From Annulohypoxylon bovei var. microspora (taxonomy: Eukaryota > Ascomycota > Sordariomycetes > Xylariales > Hypoxylaceae): DNA of 64,000 bases. The notes beneath the pieces were generated by a model that saw only the letters and a program-made list of their open reading frames with translations, did not search any database and had not been told where the DNA came from. A program made the translations under genes and the position numbers. The DNA is taken from NCBI GenBank assembly GCA_022836615.1, contig MU405337.1, positions 1 through 64,000 of the forward strand. The letters are read 5' to 3'. How positions within the stretch are numbered: position 1 is the stretch's first letter; each line of letters opens with the position of its first letter. Below, one piece after another: positions 33,201 to 46,152 of the stretch.

Positions 33201-36200
33201 CTAAAGCTCGTCCTTGCTGTGCTGGGCTGTGTCCTTAACCTTTTCAGCAGCAGCATCAACGATGGAGTTGACCGTGTCGCTCGCCTCGCTCGCCACGCTA
33301 GCTGCTGTCGCAGACGCGACACTGGCGAGGCTTGATGCTGAAGCGATGCCGGTAGAATATGCTCCGGCGAGGCGTGAATAAACCGACTCGGTAAAAGGGG
33401 GCTCTTTCCCGATAACGAGCTCGGAGACAAGGGAGCTGACGATTGAGTATTGGGATGCCGCAGCGTCGCCAGCTGAAGAGGCGTAGTCTCCTGCTAACTC
33501 CGTCGCAGACGAGACCTGGTTTGCTGCTGCGTCTGTAGCCGATGCCGCGTAGTCACCGGCAGCGGAAGCAAACTCGCCGGCTGCGACATTGAAATTTTCG
33601 TACCACGGAGTGGGCGTAGGAGCGCCGTAGACCTGGGAGCTCACGCGGTTAACGAGAACACCCCAATTCTCCCCGACATATTCGCTAGCTGCCGACGCGA
33701 CGGACGAGGCCGACTCCTGGATGTTAGTCGGCGTAGGCGTTGCCGCCGCCGATGCCGCAGACAGGAATTCTGAATATCGAGCATGGGCTAACCCTAAACC
33801 CGCATAATAGCTGTGTTTAGCCTGGTCGAGTAGCTTCCCAGCCTTCTTCTCCGCGTTTTCGAGATACGTGCTGGGCGTTGGTTCGGCAGCGCCAATTGCC
33901 ACCTTCGCAGCTTCGTATTGCTCCGATGCCCAGTTTACCGAGTCGTCAAGATTTTGTTGGGCGATGGACTGCACCCTTTCCCAGTCTACAGATGGCACAG
34001 TTGGTGCGCCCGGGATCCATTTGGCGGTAGGAGTACCGTAAACACCTTCAGATGCGGCCGTCATGGCAGCGTTAAGCCGAGAGTTGGCCGATGCTACGGC
34101 ACCGAAGTAAGCGCTCGAAACCGAACTAAGCATCTCCTCGTGGACGGGCTTCGGCTGCCCGTGGATCTGGGCCGAGACGACCGACATAGCACGCGAGTAG
34201 TGATCGGCTGCCCCGGCGATTGCAGCCGTGTACGCGGATTGGGCGGCCGAGGTGATGCTCGAAGGAATGACCGATTGTGCTACTGATACTGCGCTTGACG
34301 CAGACGAAGCGATATCGTCATCAAGGATAGGCTGTCGCGAAGGCACAGATTGGGCTGCTGCACCAAAAAGGGCGGACTTGACAGTAGTCGTTGGGATGGC
34401 TTCTTCGACTGGTGCAGTTGGCTCATCCGGCACTTCAACGATCGTCTCGAGAACCTGCTCTGGCACATCGATGGGGTCGGATGACGGTGACTCAGCTGAA
34501 TTGGCGATGTCGGTCTTGTCGTCCACATCTGCAGCTGTGGTCGATGTCGAGTCGCTGGCACTACCGGTAGCTTCAGCATCTGCCTGAGAAAGCGATACCG
34601 TCACTGTCTCGGCGCTGCTGGGGAAGTTTTGTTCCATGACCACCTGATCCACTGACTCAGAGTCGTTCTCGACTTCCTCAGCGACAGAGGAATCCGCCGA
34701 TGTAGCACCCCGGGCAGCGCTGGCAGCCTTTCGGGCGACGTCTATAGCTGCCAGTTCGGTCATTTCGCTGTCGAAACTGTCGCTCGTGTCGCCGGCTACC
34801 GCCTTCCACGTAGCAACCTGCTTTAACCGTCCTAGTTCCACGGCTGCGGCCTGGGCTATACCCATCGCCTCATCCTCGATCTCCACACCAGCTGTTTGGG
34901 CTTCCAGAATGCCAGGGTGCGTAGTGATCAAGCGTTTGAAGTCGTCTGTCCACTCATCAAAATGGGCCTTGAGCTCATGGTACTTCTTCCAGTCCTGGTA
35001 GGTGATACCATCCATCCACGCCCATTTCATGCCGATCTTCTGAAGAGCGAGATCGCGAGTCTTTTCGAGGATACTGTAGTGCTCTTCGGCAGCCTTGGTA
35101 ACGGCAATTTCGGCCTCCTGTTCGTACGCCTGGCGCCAAGCGCGAACGCTATGGGCTCTGTCCCTAATCTCAATACCGACAGCACGGACAGCTGCTAGTA
35201 AAGCCTCGTCTCTCTTCTCGGCGTCCTCGCTATGTTTTATCAAAATAGAAACAATGGACTTCTTCAGCTTCTCGAGCTCGGTAGTGGCGGTCTCGTCGAG
35301 TTGCTTCACTAAGGATTTACCCATACCATTGGCTTGTCTTTCGATCATACGGGTTGCGATCTCCTCGACGCGGCCCTCGATTTCTGCAGCTCCTTCCTCT
35401 GCGGCTTTTGTGAATTTCCCTTCCCACAACTCGAGATCCTCAGCTACGGTCTTCGCCGCGAACTCGCGTATCTCTTCCGAAGTGCGTGGCTTCTTCTGCT
35501 CGACCTTTAATTCGGAAATTTCCTGTTGGCTTTCGGCGTATTCTGTCTCGCTCATGGAGGATTCGGGTGCGGGTTCAACAGTACTTTCAACGACCGAAAC
35601 GGTAGACGAAGCGGTAGAAGCCGTCGGTTTCGCGAAAGTAGATTTGGCGGCTGACCTGTTCGGCTATTAGTAAGGTATACAAGACAAGCAGAAATGTATA
35701 TCATGTAGTAGGAACCTACGAGTTAGATTCCTCGGTAACAGACTTGGCCTTCTTCTCCGTGTACCTGCCCAATCGCTCGCCGATACGGACGAGCTGCGGC
35801 TCGACCTTCATGATGTAGACATCTCGTACATGGGGCCAGACGGTCGAATCAAGGAAGGCGCATGTTTTGTTCCAACCCCATATGGTCGATGGAACGACGG
35901 TATCGGTAGTAAACGAATATACAACGTCATATCCCTGCGCGGCGTATGGTTGTACGAACAAGTAGGATGGTAGCAGAAGCTCGTGGTAGGTCTGCAGCGC
36001 GTTGGTTTGCGCGATCTCGTAGTAAGGAGAGATAGCGGCCGAGAGGCCCTCGATGTGAGGTGCAATAGCTTCATCATATCTACTCTTCGCTAGAGTTTGG
36101 TACTTGCTTAATTTCGGCTGCACGTTCTTCTCCCACTTGGCCTGGCTGAAAACGCGAGCCTGAGCTACCCGCGGACCGCCATATTTGACCGCGTATGTTC

Positions 36201-36687
36201 GAGTAGGAGTGATGAGAACACGGTCGACTGTGTTGTAATACGGTTTGGCAACCTCGACGTACGGAGCAGCGTAGGCATCGTAATACGGCGTTACATGAGG
36301 CGACACGACTGACTTGATGCGAAAATAGGGGCTGCAGATGATGGGCGTCGCGTCGGTGCAGGCGTCGAGGGTAGATGGGCATCGGAAGAGGAGTGTATAG
36401 ATCGAATACCATGTCAGTAACCTGAGAGAAGCTGGATTAGTATGTAGTTCCTAGATATGTAACTACCTTAATATGCTGGTATTGTTTCTTGCTTACCTTG
36501 CAACGATACTGAAGCTCCATGCAAAGAAGCTCCTCCCCTTTGGTTCGATGCTACTTCGTCTTGGCGTTAATGTATTTCCATTTACGCCATTCACGCCATT
36601 GATTCCGTTGATTCCATTGACGCCCTTCTTCCCTTTCGTAGAACCATTCGTACCAGGTCTAGACTTGTCGTCCTTTGCGACAGTCAT
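33201..36687 (-). CDS. Membrane-anchored coiled-coil/Ala-Ser repeat protein, 'hoxa13'-annotated family (about 1,115 aa, 3 exons)
   Basis: The exons are 36687-36497, 36421-35720 and 35655-33201, phases agreeing. The start is basic with an Asn-Gly-Ile/Val repeat (GINGINGVNGVNGN). One hydrophobic stretch follows (about 53-75, FFAWSFSIVARLLTWYSIYTL). Next is a Tyr/Pro-rich region of repeated APYVEVAKPYYNTV-type units. After that comes a charged helical region (about 330-560) with IEGRVEEIATRMIERQANG and RAWRQAYEQEAE, and a conserved Trp block (MKWAWMDGITYQDWKKYHELK). The last 400 residues are Ala/Ser-rich units of about 60 residues, each with a Pro-Thr-Pro turn (YGTPTAKW, YGAPTPTPW, AEPTPSTYL). 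Databases often call relatives 'transcription factor hoxa13', but no homeodomain is visible. The amphipathic repeats suggest membrane or lipid-surface binding; this is inference. Confidence 0.82.
36560..36640. repeat. 9-bp-period repeat coding Asn-Gly-Ile/Val
   Basis: On the plus strand the units read like ATTCCATTGACGCCATTG. They translate on the minus strand as alternating Asn-Gly-Ile and Asn-Gly-Val. The perfect period inside an exon suggests length variation between strains. Confidence 0.7.
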
Positions 36688-39314
36688 GATGGCACACTGT
36701 CTTAAACTTTGATTGAAGTAAAAATACTATTCACATTAAGGTATAAGTAAATAGTGTTAACACGTTGCCTACCAAAATGATAGGTTGCTGATGCGATGTA
36801 AATGAGACGCGATGAAAAAGTGAAACCGACCGGGGTAGAAGGGACGAAAAAAAAAGAAGAATTAGTGTTTATGTCCAAGTCAACATCGAATCCACGACTT
36901 TAAGAGACGAAGATAACTGCATATAAGTGTATGCAATTGATTAAGTAGTTGACTAGAAAGTCGAGGAGGGAGAATGGAGGATAAAGATGTGGTTTTAGAA
37001 GTCGGCGAAAGCGGGTACAAATGTGTTAGAATGTTTGAAAGCTTTGACGATAGTTGTGAGGGTTGTGACGGTTCTGTGGTTGTGACAGCTGGACGGTTGA
37101 AGGAGCTAAGGCTGGCGTTTCGGCTCCCTGTGACAAAAAAGAGATGATCAGGGATGGCGCAGGGGTTAAAAGGCTTAAAAAATAGACGAGGGTTTTCTAA
37201 TCCGTCTGTTAGGTACCTATTTAGGTATTTATTCTCCGATTATCGAATCTGGTGTTCCTGTTCCCTCGATAAAAGAGATGTTGAACTTCCAAGGTTGCTC
37301 CTATGAAAGATACAGCAGGATGATGAACAAATAAAAAGATGGAACTAGATTTGATGGAAGGTGAACAGGTGAACGATGCAAGATATTAAATGTACATGCA
37401 TGAACCTTGTGAGAGCTGTGGGAGGTATGACGAAAGTGGTAGTTTACACATGAACGATACATATTGTGGCTTAATGTAGGAAGGGCCCGTTTAGGTACAC
37501 ATTAGGTAGACAAGACATGAGGGGTTGAAGTTGAAGGTTGATCCTACGATGTACGAACTACTATGTACCTAAAGCACGTGAATATCTGCAATAATATGAT
37601 AAATATTGATACCTGTACATGTATAGATGTATGTGCTATATGTAGAAAATCTATCAGTTGATTGTGTATATACTTGAAGATAAAGTGATGTAACTATTTG
37701 AAGTTGGATAAAACAAAGCCCAAAAAGTCTTGTGAAATTCTCACTATTTCCACCATACCATCATAATATGTCAAAAAGCAAGTTAATTTCAATTTATCTT
37801 TTTAAACAAGAGTTTATACGATTTATTGTGACACCTTTCCAGCCTGTTAGTTTCCGCATCTACTTAGTACCTAGTGTTTTGTCACACCTGTTCTGAAGAC
37901 GTCATCCGATCACAACTTCTGCAGCTAGGTAGAGGTACAACATTTAGCCAAGGCAGATATGAGAAATGATCTACTCCTACATATAAACACTTAGATAATA
38001 TCTATTTTATTTTTATAAAATACTAGTACTGATATCGTATATATTTTTAAACCAAGGTAAAGAGTTTAGATATTTAATGTTAACCGACGCAAGTAATATC
38101 AACGGCATGAGATGTATCGAGGAAGTGTATGTACTATGGTCTGAGGCCTGACATAGAGGTGATTATGATTTACTTATCACCATATTAGTAGCCAGTCCTA
38201 ATAATGGACCCAGCTGACTGGAACGCAGCTTGCATATGCGACTGCACGGGATTGAGAACTCATTAACAACCATGACTGCCTAAAGGTACCCTAGATTCAG
38301 ACTCGGTTGTCGGCACTTGAAGTTGGCTGTGCCAGCACACTCAGATTCGGGGACTTCCATTCATCAAATTCTTAGACCTTACCCATATTTTAGAAATAAA
38401 ACTCGAACGAGGACGTCTGTCGAGTTTGTCGGGTTATATCGAGGTATCAATGGAAATTTGAAGTCGAGGTATCTTGTCTAAGACTCTAAGTCATACATTG
38501 TCCAATTGTCTAGTGAAGAATGTCGTCTACTATAGTAGTGACGATTGGTTGGAAAAAGATATAGTAATAGGTACAGTATAAATAGCCACAAATTTGTATT
38601 AGATATAACTGTACTCGCACGGCCTTTATCAAACTGAAGTGGTCCGTTTTCGGACTAGTTAGAACCTTCGGATTTGTAAGGCAGTGACTGGAGAAGCAGT
38701 AGCGACCTAGACCCCTCTAGCGTCACTGAAATGGCCGAATAATTGCCACTGAAATAACCATTCCCGAGTCATCATACCCGCCTGGGTCTATCATGGATCC
38801 CTCTATCCCTTAGATAATCAATCAATGCACATACTTCGTACATACATCGATACATTGGAAAGTCAAAGGGTACATCGTCATCCACGACTCCGCCGAACAA
38901 ATAATCTCTACACGTTCAGCACGTTGTAGATAGCACAGCAACCTTCCAACTACCAACTACCTAAGGAATCATCCTAGGACCCTATAAACGTCGATCGATT
39001 GCGCCCTCGCCTTACCGACCTTACAAAGAGACGGCTTGGATGCTATTACATATTCTGCTTTCGTACCTACATAACACATAACACATAACACAACCTGCAC
39101 GACTTAATGCTCTCGACTATCACCGCCTCGTAGCAATTTGAACCTCACTTCTACTTCTCTACCTACTACTCGTTTTCCGCTTCCAATAGGACCAAAACTC
39201 CATGGTCTGAACCTGAGAAGGAAGCCCTCTGGGCGAGACTTGCGAACTCTTGACTCTTGTTTAGTACTGCTATTCATCGACCATTATCTCTAGTCGACCG
39301 GTACCTTGTCCGTC
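36688..39314. other. Long intergenic region between divergent genes
   Basis: This 2.6-kb A/T-rich region separates the hoxa13-like gene (minus) from the Doa10 gene (plus). No frame is supported. The right end (38880-39310) is C/A-rich and probably the Doa10 promoter and leader. An A-run lies near 36848. Confidence 0.6.
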
Positions 39315-42300
39315 ATGGCAGATTGGCCGCCTGATCTCGCCGCCAAGTTCCCCGATACCATCGAGCGACGGCGGCATTCCGCGGCGAGGCTTGATACGAT
39401 GTCCGAACATTCTACATCCGGGGTCAAGCCTTTTGGCAATGATAGCTCCGCCGATCCCGATACCTGTCGGATATGTAGAGGAGAGGGTACCTCTGACGAG
39501 CCTCTCTTCTATCCGTGTAAATGCAGCGGTAGCATTAAATATGTACACCAAGACTGCTTGATGGAATGGCTGTCGCACTCTCAAAAGAAACATTGCGAGC
39601 TCTGCAAGACACCATTCCGATTCACCAAACTATACTCCCCCGATATGCCGAAGCGGTTACCCCTCTATATCTTTGTCACTCACATGGCTAGATATCTATT
39701 CCGCAACGTTCTTGTCTGGTTGAGGGCTATCTTGGTCATTAGTGTCTGGCTAGGCTGGCTTCCTTATCTTATGCGGTCCGTCTGGTCATTTCTGTTCTGG
39801 CTCAGCGACGAGGGATTTGGCCCTAGCCCGCCTGTGTTCGACAGTAGGAATGGCACTTCTATAGGTCGAGGTGACTTATCCTCCTTTTCCCTCACCTATA
39901 CGACCACTTGTGCCTCTTCTCCCTTGTTAGCTGCTACGACTACTGCCGCGAGCGTCGGAGGTGTAATTGATCAGATTCCCGTATCTAGTCTGCTGAAGAG
40001 TATCACAAAGCCCTTGGCTACCAGCCCCTCATCCTGGTTAGCTATGCTACTGGGCTTGACTCCCGCTATTGACAAATCGACTTCGAACGCTAAGGAGCTT
40101 GTTAATGTCACAGCCGTCAACCATGTTACGATATTGCCTCCTGCTAACTATCCGTCTTCTTTATTGAGCGACGTTACCGTATTGAAAAACTTCACGCGAC
40201 ATCCTGCTATCAATCGAGTTATCATTGCCGTCCTCGAGGGCCAGATCATTACCTTGCTTGTTATTGTGTGTTTCATCTTGATCATTTTGGTTAGGGACTA
40301 TGTGGTGCAGCAGCAGCCGGAGATAAACATGCGCGCTGCTTTCGCCGCAGCAGAAAACGAGGCTCCCCCTCCCGTCGGCCCTATCAACAACCCCGTGCCG
40401 CGTAATGCGGATCTCGGAGACGACGAGGATATTGGTTCTGATGACGATTCCACCGACGATTCTACCGCCTTTCACAGCAACTTGGTAGTAGCCTATGCCG
40501 GCGAGCAGGAAGAAGCGAATGGGGACCGTGCTCGTGATGTAATAGGTCTACAGAATCCCCGTCAGAGGCCTATTGCGGGATTCCGACGGCGAGCTGCGCG
40601 GTTTGACGCTGACATTGAGCAGGAGGACCATAGCCTTACCAGATCTTTCACCCGGGACCCCGAGGTTGCGGAAGGGGGCGAAGAACATCAGGCCGGCCCG
40701 TCGCAGGAAAATTTTGTTGACAGGGCTCTCTCAAACCACTTCGAAGGGACTACTGATGCTGAAGATGGTAACTCTACGTCGCAAAGCACCGTCAAAGAAT
40801 ATCTGCGGATATATCGAGAGGCCGGCGGAGATCAGGAAAAGATCCTCCAAATCATTCGAGATGAGGGGCTAGAGGATCGTATGCGATATTGGATTCGCGT
40901 CACCCAATCAATGGCCACCACCGGAAAGGCCACCGACGGGAGCAGCCCAGACCTGGGAGATGGGGTCAGGAGTTCGGCGATAGCTCAACGCGAACGTCGC
41001 TCGAGTCGCTCTCCTATTAGATCCGATTCGCCGAGGGTAGATAAAACCGGTAGCGATACCTCAAGTTGGACATGGGCGGAAAATGATGATGGGGATACCG
41101 CAGCGAGCCAGAGTTCTAGTAGCAAGGGTAAAAGTAAAGCTGCAAAAACTTCCGTGGCCGAGGATTACTCTTGGACGTCGTGGGGAGGTGAGTTTGGCGA
41201 AAGTTCTCCAAATTTATCTAACGATAGCGACAATGTCGGTAACGGCGTGCCATCTTCCCGCGTCCCGGCTTTAACAAGACCTCGAGCTGCCTCAGACGGG
41301 CTACGATCCCCTAAAAAGATCAATTTGCTTGCGAATAACAATTGGTCATTCTCTGACCTACCTTCTAATACCCCGGACGCTCCCCGTGATGCGACTTCTA
41401 AGTTACCGGGCTCGAATCTTGCTACTTCAGCTTTTACCTCTACGTCCCTCGCCGCGGATGCCCGTGAAGATATCGATGATATCCAGTTGTCGGGACCAAG
41501 TGCGCTTGATAATGATGATGAGGGCATAGCGCAGCGCCCCGATCACACCGAGTCGCATTTACAGAGAAGTCTTGGCATGTCACTGGATGCGGAGGATAGT
41601 ATAGCTGGAAGAGCTGCCGAGTATGATTTACTTGGTCCTATGGAGGCCACCCCCGCTGGTAATCCCGCCGACGTGGGCGAGCAAGTTCATAATCCAGAGC
41701 CTACCGTTGCCGTAGTGCGACAAGCCGGTGGCATCGTAGATCGCGTGGCCGATTTCATGTGGAGAGATGTCGAAATTGGGCCCCATGATGACATCGAGCC
41801 CGAGGATGCCGTAGATATATTTGGCGATAATCAGAATGCCCCCTTCTTCGATAATGACCGCGATATCGACAGGGAAGACGACGAGGTCGAGATGGCACCC
41901 GACGTCGTCGAAGCTGCCGTCGCCGCCGGCCTTGATCCGGAAGCCGTTGAAGATGCCGAAGATTTTGAAGGGATTATGGAGTTGGTCGGCATGCGCGGTC
42001 CAATCGCAGGCCTATTCCAGAATGCCATATTTTGTGCATTTCTTGTCTCCATCTCCATCTTCCTCTGCATCTTCATACCCTACAATGTCGGTCGCATATC
42101 TGTCTGGATCATTGCGAATCCGGCTCGTCTGCTGCGAATGGTCTTTAGCGTCTCCAAATTCGTCCAGGATGCCGTTCTTCTGGTCGTCGGTTACACCTCC
42201 ACCGTCACTTTCACTCTGTTTGAGGCGTTTAGGTTAGTATTTAAGATCGACCACGGGAAGCATCTAATGCACACCTTGAGAATCGATACCAAGCGTGTTG

Positions 42301-44812
42301 CCGCTGGCGCCCTTGACCGAATTCTGGCTAGTTTCATGTCCGAGATGCCGCTCATTTCCGTCAGTGAGATGCGCAATTTCTCGGCTATCAGCCATGAAGC
42401 TCTTTTCGTGGTAAAGGACGATATTCGATACGCTTTTTCGTCTATTGGTCGCGTCATTTTTTACATTTTCGGCGGCGATTATTTGGCCAAATGGGCCACG
42501 GCTCAGTCTTGTGTTTCCGTCTTGGGACCGGATCTGTTTCAGTTCCTAAAATCTATTCCCGGTATCGCCGTTCAGCCCGGATCTTGGATGCTGAATCTTA
42601 GTCTCTCCGAGTCGCCCTCTTCAGCAAATCCTGGACTCGCGCACTGGGACGCAAACGATCGAACCTGGGCTATCCTCGTAGGATACGTTTCTCTATCGGT
42701 CCTTGCTGGGCTTTACCTTGCTAGAGGAACTCCCTTTTCTACCGGACAAACTGCCCAGGAATGGGAAGCCTCCATCATCGACGCGTTAAACCAGGCTAGC
42801 GGCGTCATGAAGGTGATCTTAATTATCAGCATAGAAATGCTTGTGTTCCCTTTGTATTGCGGCCTGTTGTTAGATTTTGCGCTACTTCCTCTCTTCGAGG
42901 GGACGAGTGTCAAGTCTCGGCTACTATTCACCTATAACTACCCGCTCACGTCTATCTTCGTGCACTGGTTCGTCGGTACGGGATACATGTTTCACTTCGC
43001 ATTGTTCGTCTCTATGTGCCGTAAGATCATGAGGAAAGGTGTGCTATGTAAGTATATCCAAACCCGAATTCTTGCGCGATCTACCGATATAGGCTTACTA
43101 ATACGCATTCAGACTTTATTCGTGACCCAGACGATCCCGAATTCCACCCGGTGCGCGATGTCCTCGAACGTAATGTCACTACCCAACTCCGTAAGATATT
43201 ATTCTCGGCGTTCGTCTACGGGGCACTCGTCTTGATTTGTCTTGGGGGCGTCGTATGGGGCTTGTCCCTAGCGCTTCCTAACGTCCTTCCGATCCACTAC
43301 TCATCTAACGAGCCAGTCCTCGAGTTTCCTATCGACCTTCTCTTCTATAACTTCTTGATGCCACTCGCCGTCAAGTTCTTCAAGCCGAGCGACGGCCTGC
43401 ACGCCATGTATACGTGGTGGTTTCGTAAGTGCGCAAGGGCTCTACGATTGACGTGGTTTCTCTTCGGGGAGCGACGCGTGGACGAGGAGGGTACTCTGGC
43501 CCTATCCCGAGCATCGCCGTATCAAAATCTCCCCTGGTGGTGCAGATTTTTTCTCGAAGTCAGCGACGAGGATGAAGTTGCTCCAAATACGTGGAAAGAT
43601 TCGTTCAAGGGAGGCAAGGCAAAACCCTCTTCGAGGATTCCAGTCGAGGAGATGATTATTCATGACGCCAAAAAGAAGAAGCTTGTCGAGTCTGGGCAAC
43701 TCATCCCCGACGGCCGCTTCGTGCGATCGCCGGCATCGGACCAGGTCAAGATTCCGAAGGGCCAGTCGGTATTCCTCGACGTGTCAGATCACGACATCAG
43801 GCAGGACGGAAAGGCAGATCGGCCGGAAACCGATCTCTACTCGGGCACTCATTACCAGTTCGTCTACGTCCCACCTTTATTTCGACTACGCATATTTTTG
43901 TTTATCCTCTTCATATGGATATTCGCGGCCGTCACGGGAGTCGGCTTCACGATCGTGCCGCTAGTGTTTGGTCGCCGCATGTTCAAGATTCTCATCCCTT
44001 CGCACATACGGACCAACGACATATATGCGTTCAGCATCGGAATCTACATCTTGGGCTCTCTAGGCTACTTCGTCTTCCACCTACAATCGATGCTCGATAA
44101 GCTAAGAACCTGGACGGCGTCCACGGCAGATTCGATGCTAGATCGTCATGCAATTCAGCGTGCCCTCCAATTTATATCACACGCGTGCCGGCTACTGTAT
44201 ACTTACGTAGCTCTACTCATCGTCTTTCCCCTGCTCATCACGCTCCTAGTAGAACTTTACCTACTCGTGCCGTTACATACCTACATGTACCCTACCGGAA
44301 TAGAGACCACGAGACGACTCGACGGCCTGCGAGAGGGTCATACTATCCGGGTCATACAAGCTTGGACTCTGGGTATCCTCTACCTCAAACTCGGCTCCCG
44401 AGCCTTGACTCTGTATGGCGGTAGGCCTGCCCATGCCGTGCGGGCCGTCCTCCGCCGCGGGTGGCTAGAGCCCGACATTGGCGTGCTAACACGCGCATTC
44501 GTTATCCCCGGGGTCATGGTCTCACTACTCATGATCGTCACACCGCCAATAATGGCCTGGGTAGTTCTCCACCGCGTACTAGATGTCAATACGGAGATGA
44601 CTCGCGAAATGCGGGTCCTGATGTTCCGGCTCGCTTATCCACTCGCGGCACTCTTCTGGATAGGGCTCCTCATGACACGGAACATGCTGCGCGTATTCGA
44701 AGGCTGGCAGGTTCGCATCAGGGACGAGGCGTACCTTATGGGGGAACGGCTCCATAACTTCGGCGGCACGGCGTCCAAAATATCGGGTTGGAACCGCAAC
44801 ACGAGGCTATAG
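39315..44812 (+). CDS. doa10: Doa10-type RING-CH E3 ubiquitin ligase (about 1,810 aa, 2 exons)
   Basis: Exon 1 (39315-43047) and exon 2 (43113-44812) join across a 65-nt intron at VLY/FIRDPDDPEFHPVRDVLERN, a strongly conserved block. The N terminus has a RING-CH finger, C4HC3: Cys51, Cys54, Cys68, Cys70, His78, Cys81, Cys94, Cys97. Many membrane spans follow, beginning near LFRNVLVWLRAILVISVWLGW. A long acidic Ser-rich cytosolic loop (about 370-880) comes next, then two further blocks of spans. This is the layout of Doa10/Ssm4 (human MARCH6), the ER and inner nuclear membrane ligase for degrading misfolded and short-lived proteins. The length fits sordariomycete orthologues. I chose ATG 39315; a second Met (MSEHSTS) lies 28 residues later. 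Paralogous RING-CH ligases are much shorter, so the call is secure. Confidence 0.95.
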
Positions 44813-46152
44813 ATGTCGCGCATCGTGACGCACGTGGGGAATATGACGTAGCTTATCGTACAAATATGAATTGACAGTAATAGACACTACCTACCTAGTA
44901 TACTTGAATCCGTTCGTAAATGTCTAGAGGAGAGAGATGCGCAGCTTTTTGATGTCATTCGATTTACGTTATCAATTCATATTCTAACAATTTATGTAGA
45001 ACGTAGAACCGCCTTGATTGAGTTAACAATTTTCGACATTGTTCCTCGGCAGCATAATTGATAGGCGTTGGACGTGGATTTAGAAATCGTATGTAAGTTA
45101 CGTACCTAGGTATGTAGATAATTGCGGAGCCGCCTCCAAAAAGATCTTTGGGCAAGCCGTGCTCTTTTAGCCGTGCTAGGCAACGAGTTAAGGAGGTGGA
45201 TGATATATGCCGAAATATGTTACATGCAAAGGCCCTCGTCATTTCTACGTTTACCCAGCTCTCAATGTGTCCCTGGCGCGACTCTGGCATACAAGCTCAG
45301 CATTGGCAACAGAAGCCGACATAGGCAAAGGAAGATAGGATGGAGACATCTAGGTAGCTTTCGCATCAAAGACAGGCGCATCAGCTGTACACACATGAAA
45401 TCGGTAGCAACATAGCAACGCGGCTATGCACAGCGAAGAGAAAGCAGCCGTCCTCATACCGTGGCAGCAACCCGCCGACGTTGCCTTGCAGCAGTAGGAC
45501 TACTTGGCGGGTAGCAGCAGCGGGCGGTTCCCGTTACGCCCGTATGCACGCAGAGGGCCGGCAAGTGTGAAACGAGTCAAGGGTTCTATTTCTATATCTT
45601 AATATTCGGGTTTTCCATTCATCGATGTAGTGGAGTGTAGTAGTAGGCTCTATGTCCCCTCCTCCCCCCGTCTACCAATCAGGGCCGGCGGAGGCGAAAC
45701 CGCACCAAGAGTTCTCGTGCGCGACGGGGAATCTGTCGTCCTTGGAATAAAAAAGCTACCTAGCTAGAGAAGAAGAAGAGAAAAAACCCTCAAAAGTCCG
45801 CCCAATGGAATGACATTCCGACGTTTCAGTTCCGGCAGGCGACGCGAGGAACTTCCCGAGGCCGTGGGGGAATAAAAAGATAAGAGAGGGCAGCCGCCTC
45901 TAGATTGACTCTCTGTTGGTCGTTGGTCGCGGATACGATAAGAGTCCCTGGTGCCTTGCTGCTGCGCCCCCTGATACTGCCCATATATGTTTATTTATCT
46001 TAATTCTTATATACTATATACACCATTTATTCTTTCCGTCGCGCAGTGGTAGTGTCAGCAACAGCAGCGGCGGCAGCGGCGTCTTCCTCTTCCCTCAACG
46101 GCTCCATGTGGTCAGCTACCGACATGCTTCGATGACCTTCGCCGACATCCTC
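44813..46152. other. Intergenic between convergent genes
   Basis: There is no supported gene in this 1.3-kb stretch. CCTACCTAG motifs occur near 44888 and 45105. The part 45640-46060 is C/T-rich with CCAATCAGG at about 45676 and could be a promoter-like stretch, but no gene follows it in the plus direction. Confidence 0.55.

Noticed and set aside
33201..36687. Homeodomain transcription factor (database name for relatives)
   Set aside because: No homeodomain or other DNA-binding motif is visible; a membrane segment and coiled-coil/Ala-Ser repeats are.
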